From Edaphovirga cremea (GTDB lineage Bacteria; Pseudomonadota; Gammaproteobacteria; Enterobacterales; Enterobacteriaceae): a DNA stretch of 64,000 nucleotides. A program made the translations under genes and the position numbers. The notes under the pieces were generated by a model. That model was not told where the DNA came from. It saw nothing but the letters and a program-made list of their open reading frames with translations, and did no database searches. Each line of letters opens with the position of its first letter. Positions within the stretch are counted from its first letter, which is position 1. Location of the stretch: NCBI RefSeq assembly GCF_003332275.1, contig NZ_QOVA01000004.1:122327-186326 (forward strand), read 5' to 3'. Positions 64,000 to 64,000 of this stretch are shown here, one piece after another.

Positions 64000-64000
64000 C

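Overview
The window looks like chromosome of a plant-associated enterobacterium, most likely Pectobacteriaceae (Dickeya/Pectobacterium/Brenneria relatives). The evidence is gene content and order: eptB, tRNA-Pro, dppABCDF, a cellulose locus, hmsP (yhjK), dctA, yhjJ, kdgK, yhjG, yhjE and yhjD follow the Escherichia coli backbone, kdgK has a KdgR-type operator typical of pectin degraders, and the cellulose operon is the bcsD-containing type with a proline-rich bcsO. The genus is inferred; no marker gene was compared.

Layout. 1-8.3 kb: a partial DJ-1/PfpI gene, a deletion scar of a second flagellar system (5'-truncated lfhA and lafU joined head to head), an NlpC/P60 hydrolase, yohD, yfcF, a GNAT gene, a yeaQ-like gene, an HD hydrolase, an ERIC element and ohr. 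8.5-12.5 kb: a second PBP3-like transpeptidase, eptB and tRNA-Pro(UGG). 12.5-22.3 kb: an accessory island between tRNA-Pro and dppA. Its first part is a lysozyme-like toxin with a periplasmic immunity protein, followed by a decayed second toxin/immunity module. Its second part is a ketopantoate-reductase-like gene and an AT-rich cluster with a LysR regulator, an Fe(II)/2-oxoglutarate oxygenase, an HD hydrolase, a DegT aminotransferase and an EamA exporter. 22.5-28.3 kb: the dipeptide ABC transporter. 28.4-29.2 kb: a small membrane-protein gene and its decayed, inverted paralogue. 29.3-40.9 kb: cellulose operon bcsOQABCDZ on the minus strand, opposite to the surrounding backbone. 41.5-54.3 kb: backbone genes from hmsP to yhjD, with a probable remnant of pdeH between kdgK and yhjG. 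54.6-63.5 kb: a FemAB-like acetyltransferase-fold gene, a LysR regulator and a class 5 (CFA/I-like) fimbrial operon with a tandemly duplicated tip adhesin.

The genes group by function. Cellulose synthesis, the c-di-GMP phosphodiesterase HmsP, the fimbriae, and the apparent loss of both Flag-2 and pdeH all bear on sessile behaviour. Dpp, DctA and KdgK handle peptides, C4-dicarboxylates and pectin-derived ketodeoxygluconate. The tRNA-Pro island carries interbacterial competition genes and a candidate metabolite pathway that I cannot match to a named system.

The best leads are the oxygenase-aminotransferase-exporter cluster (17.1-21.8 kb), the tandem toxin/immunity modules (12.9-15.6 kb), the adhesin duplication (57.0-59.5 kb), the small membrane-protein pair (28.4-29.2 kb) and the Flag-2 scar (0.8-3.3 kb). 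All family assignments come from reading translations and remembered family sequences; no database search was run.
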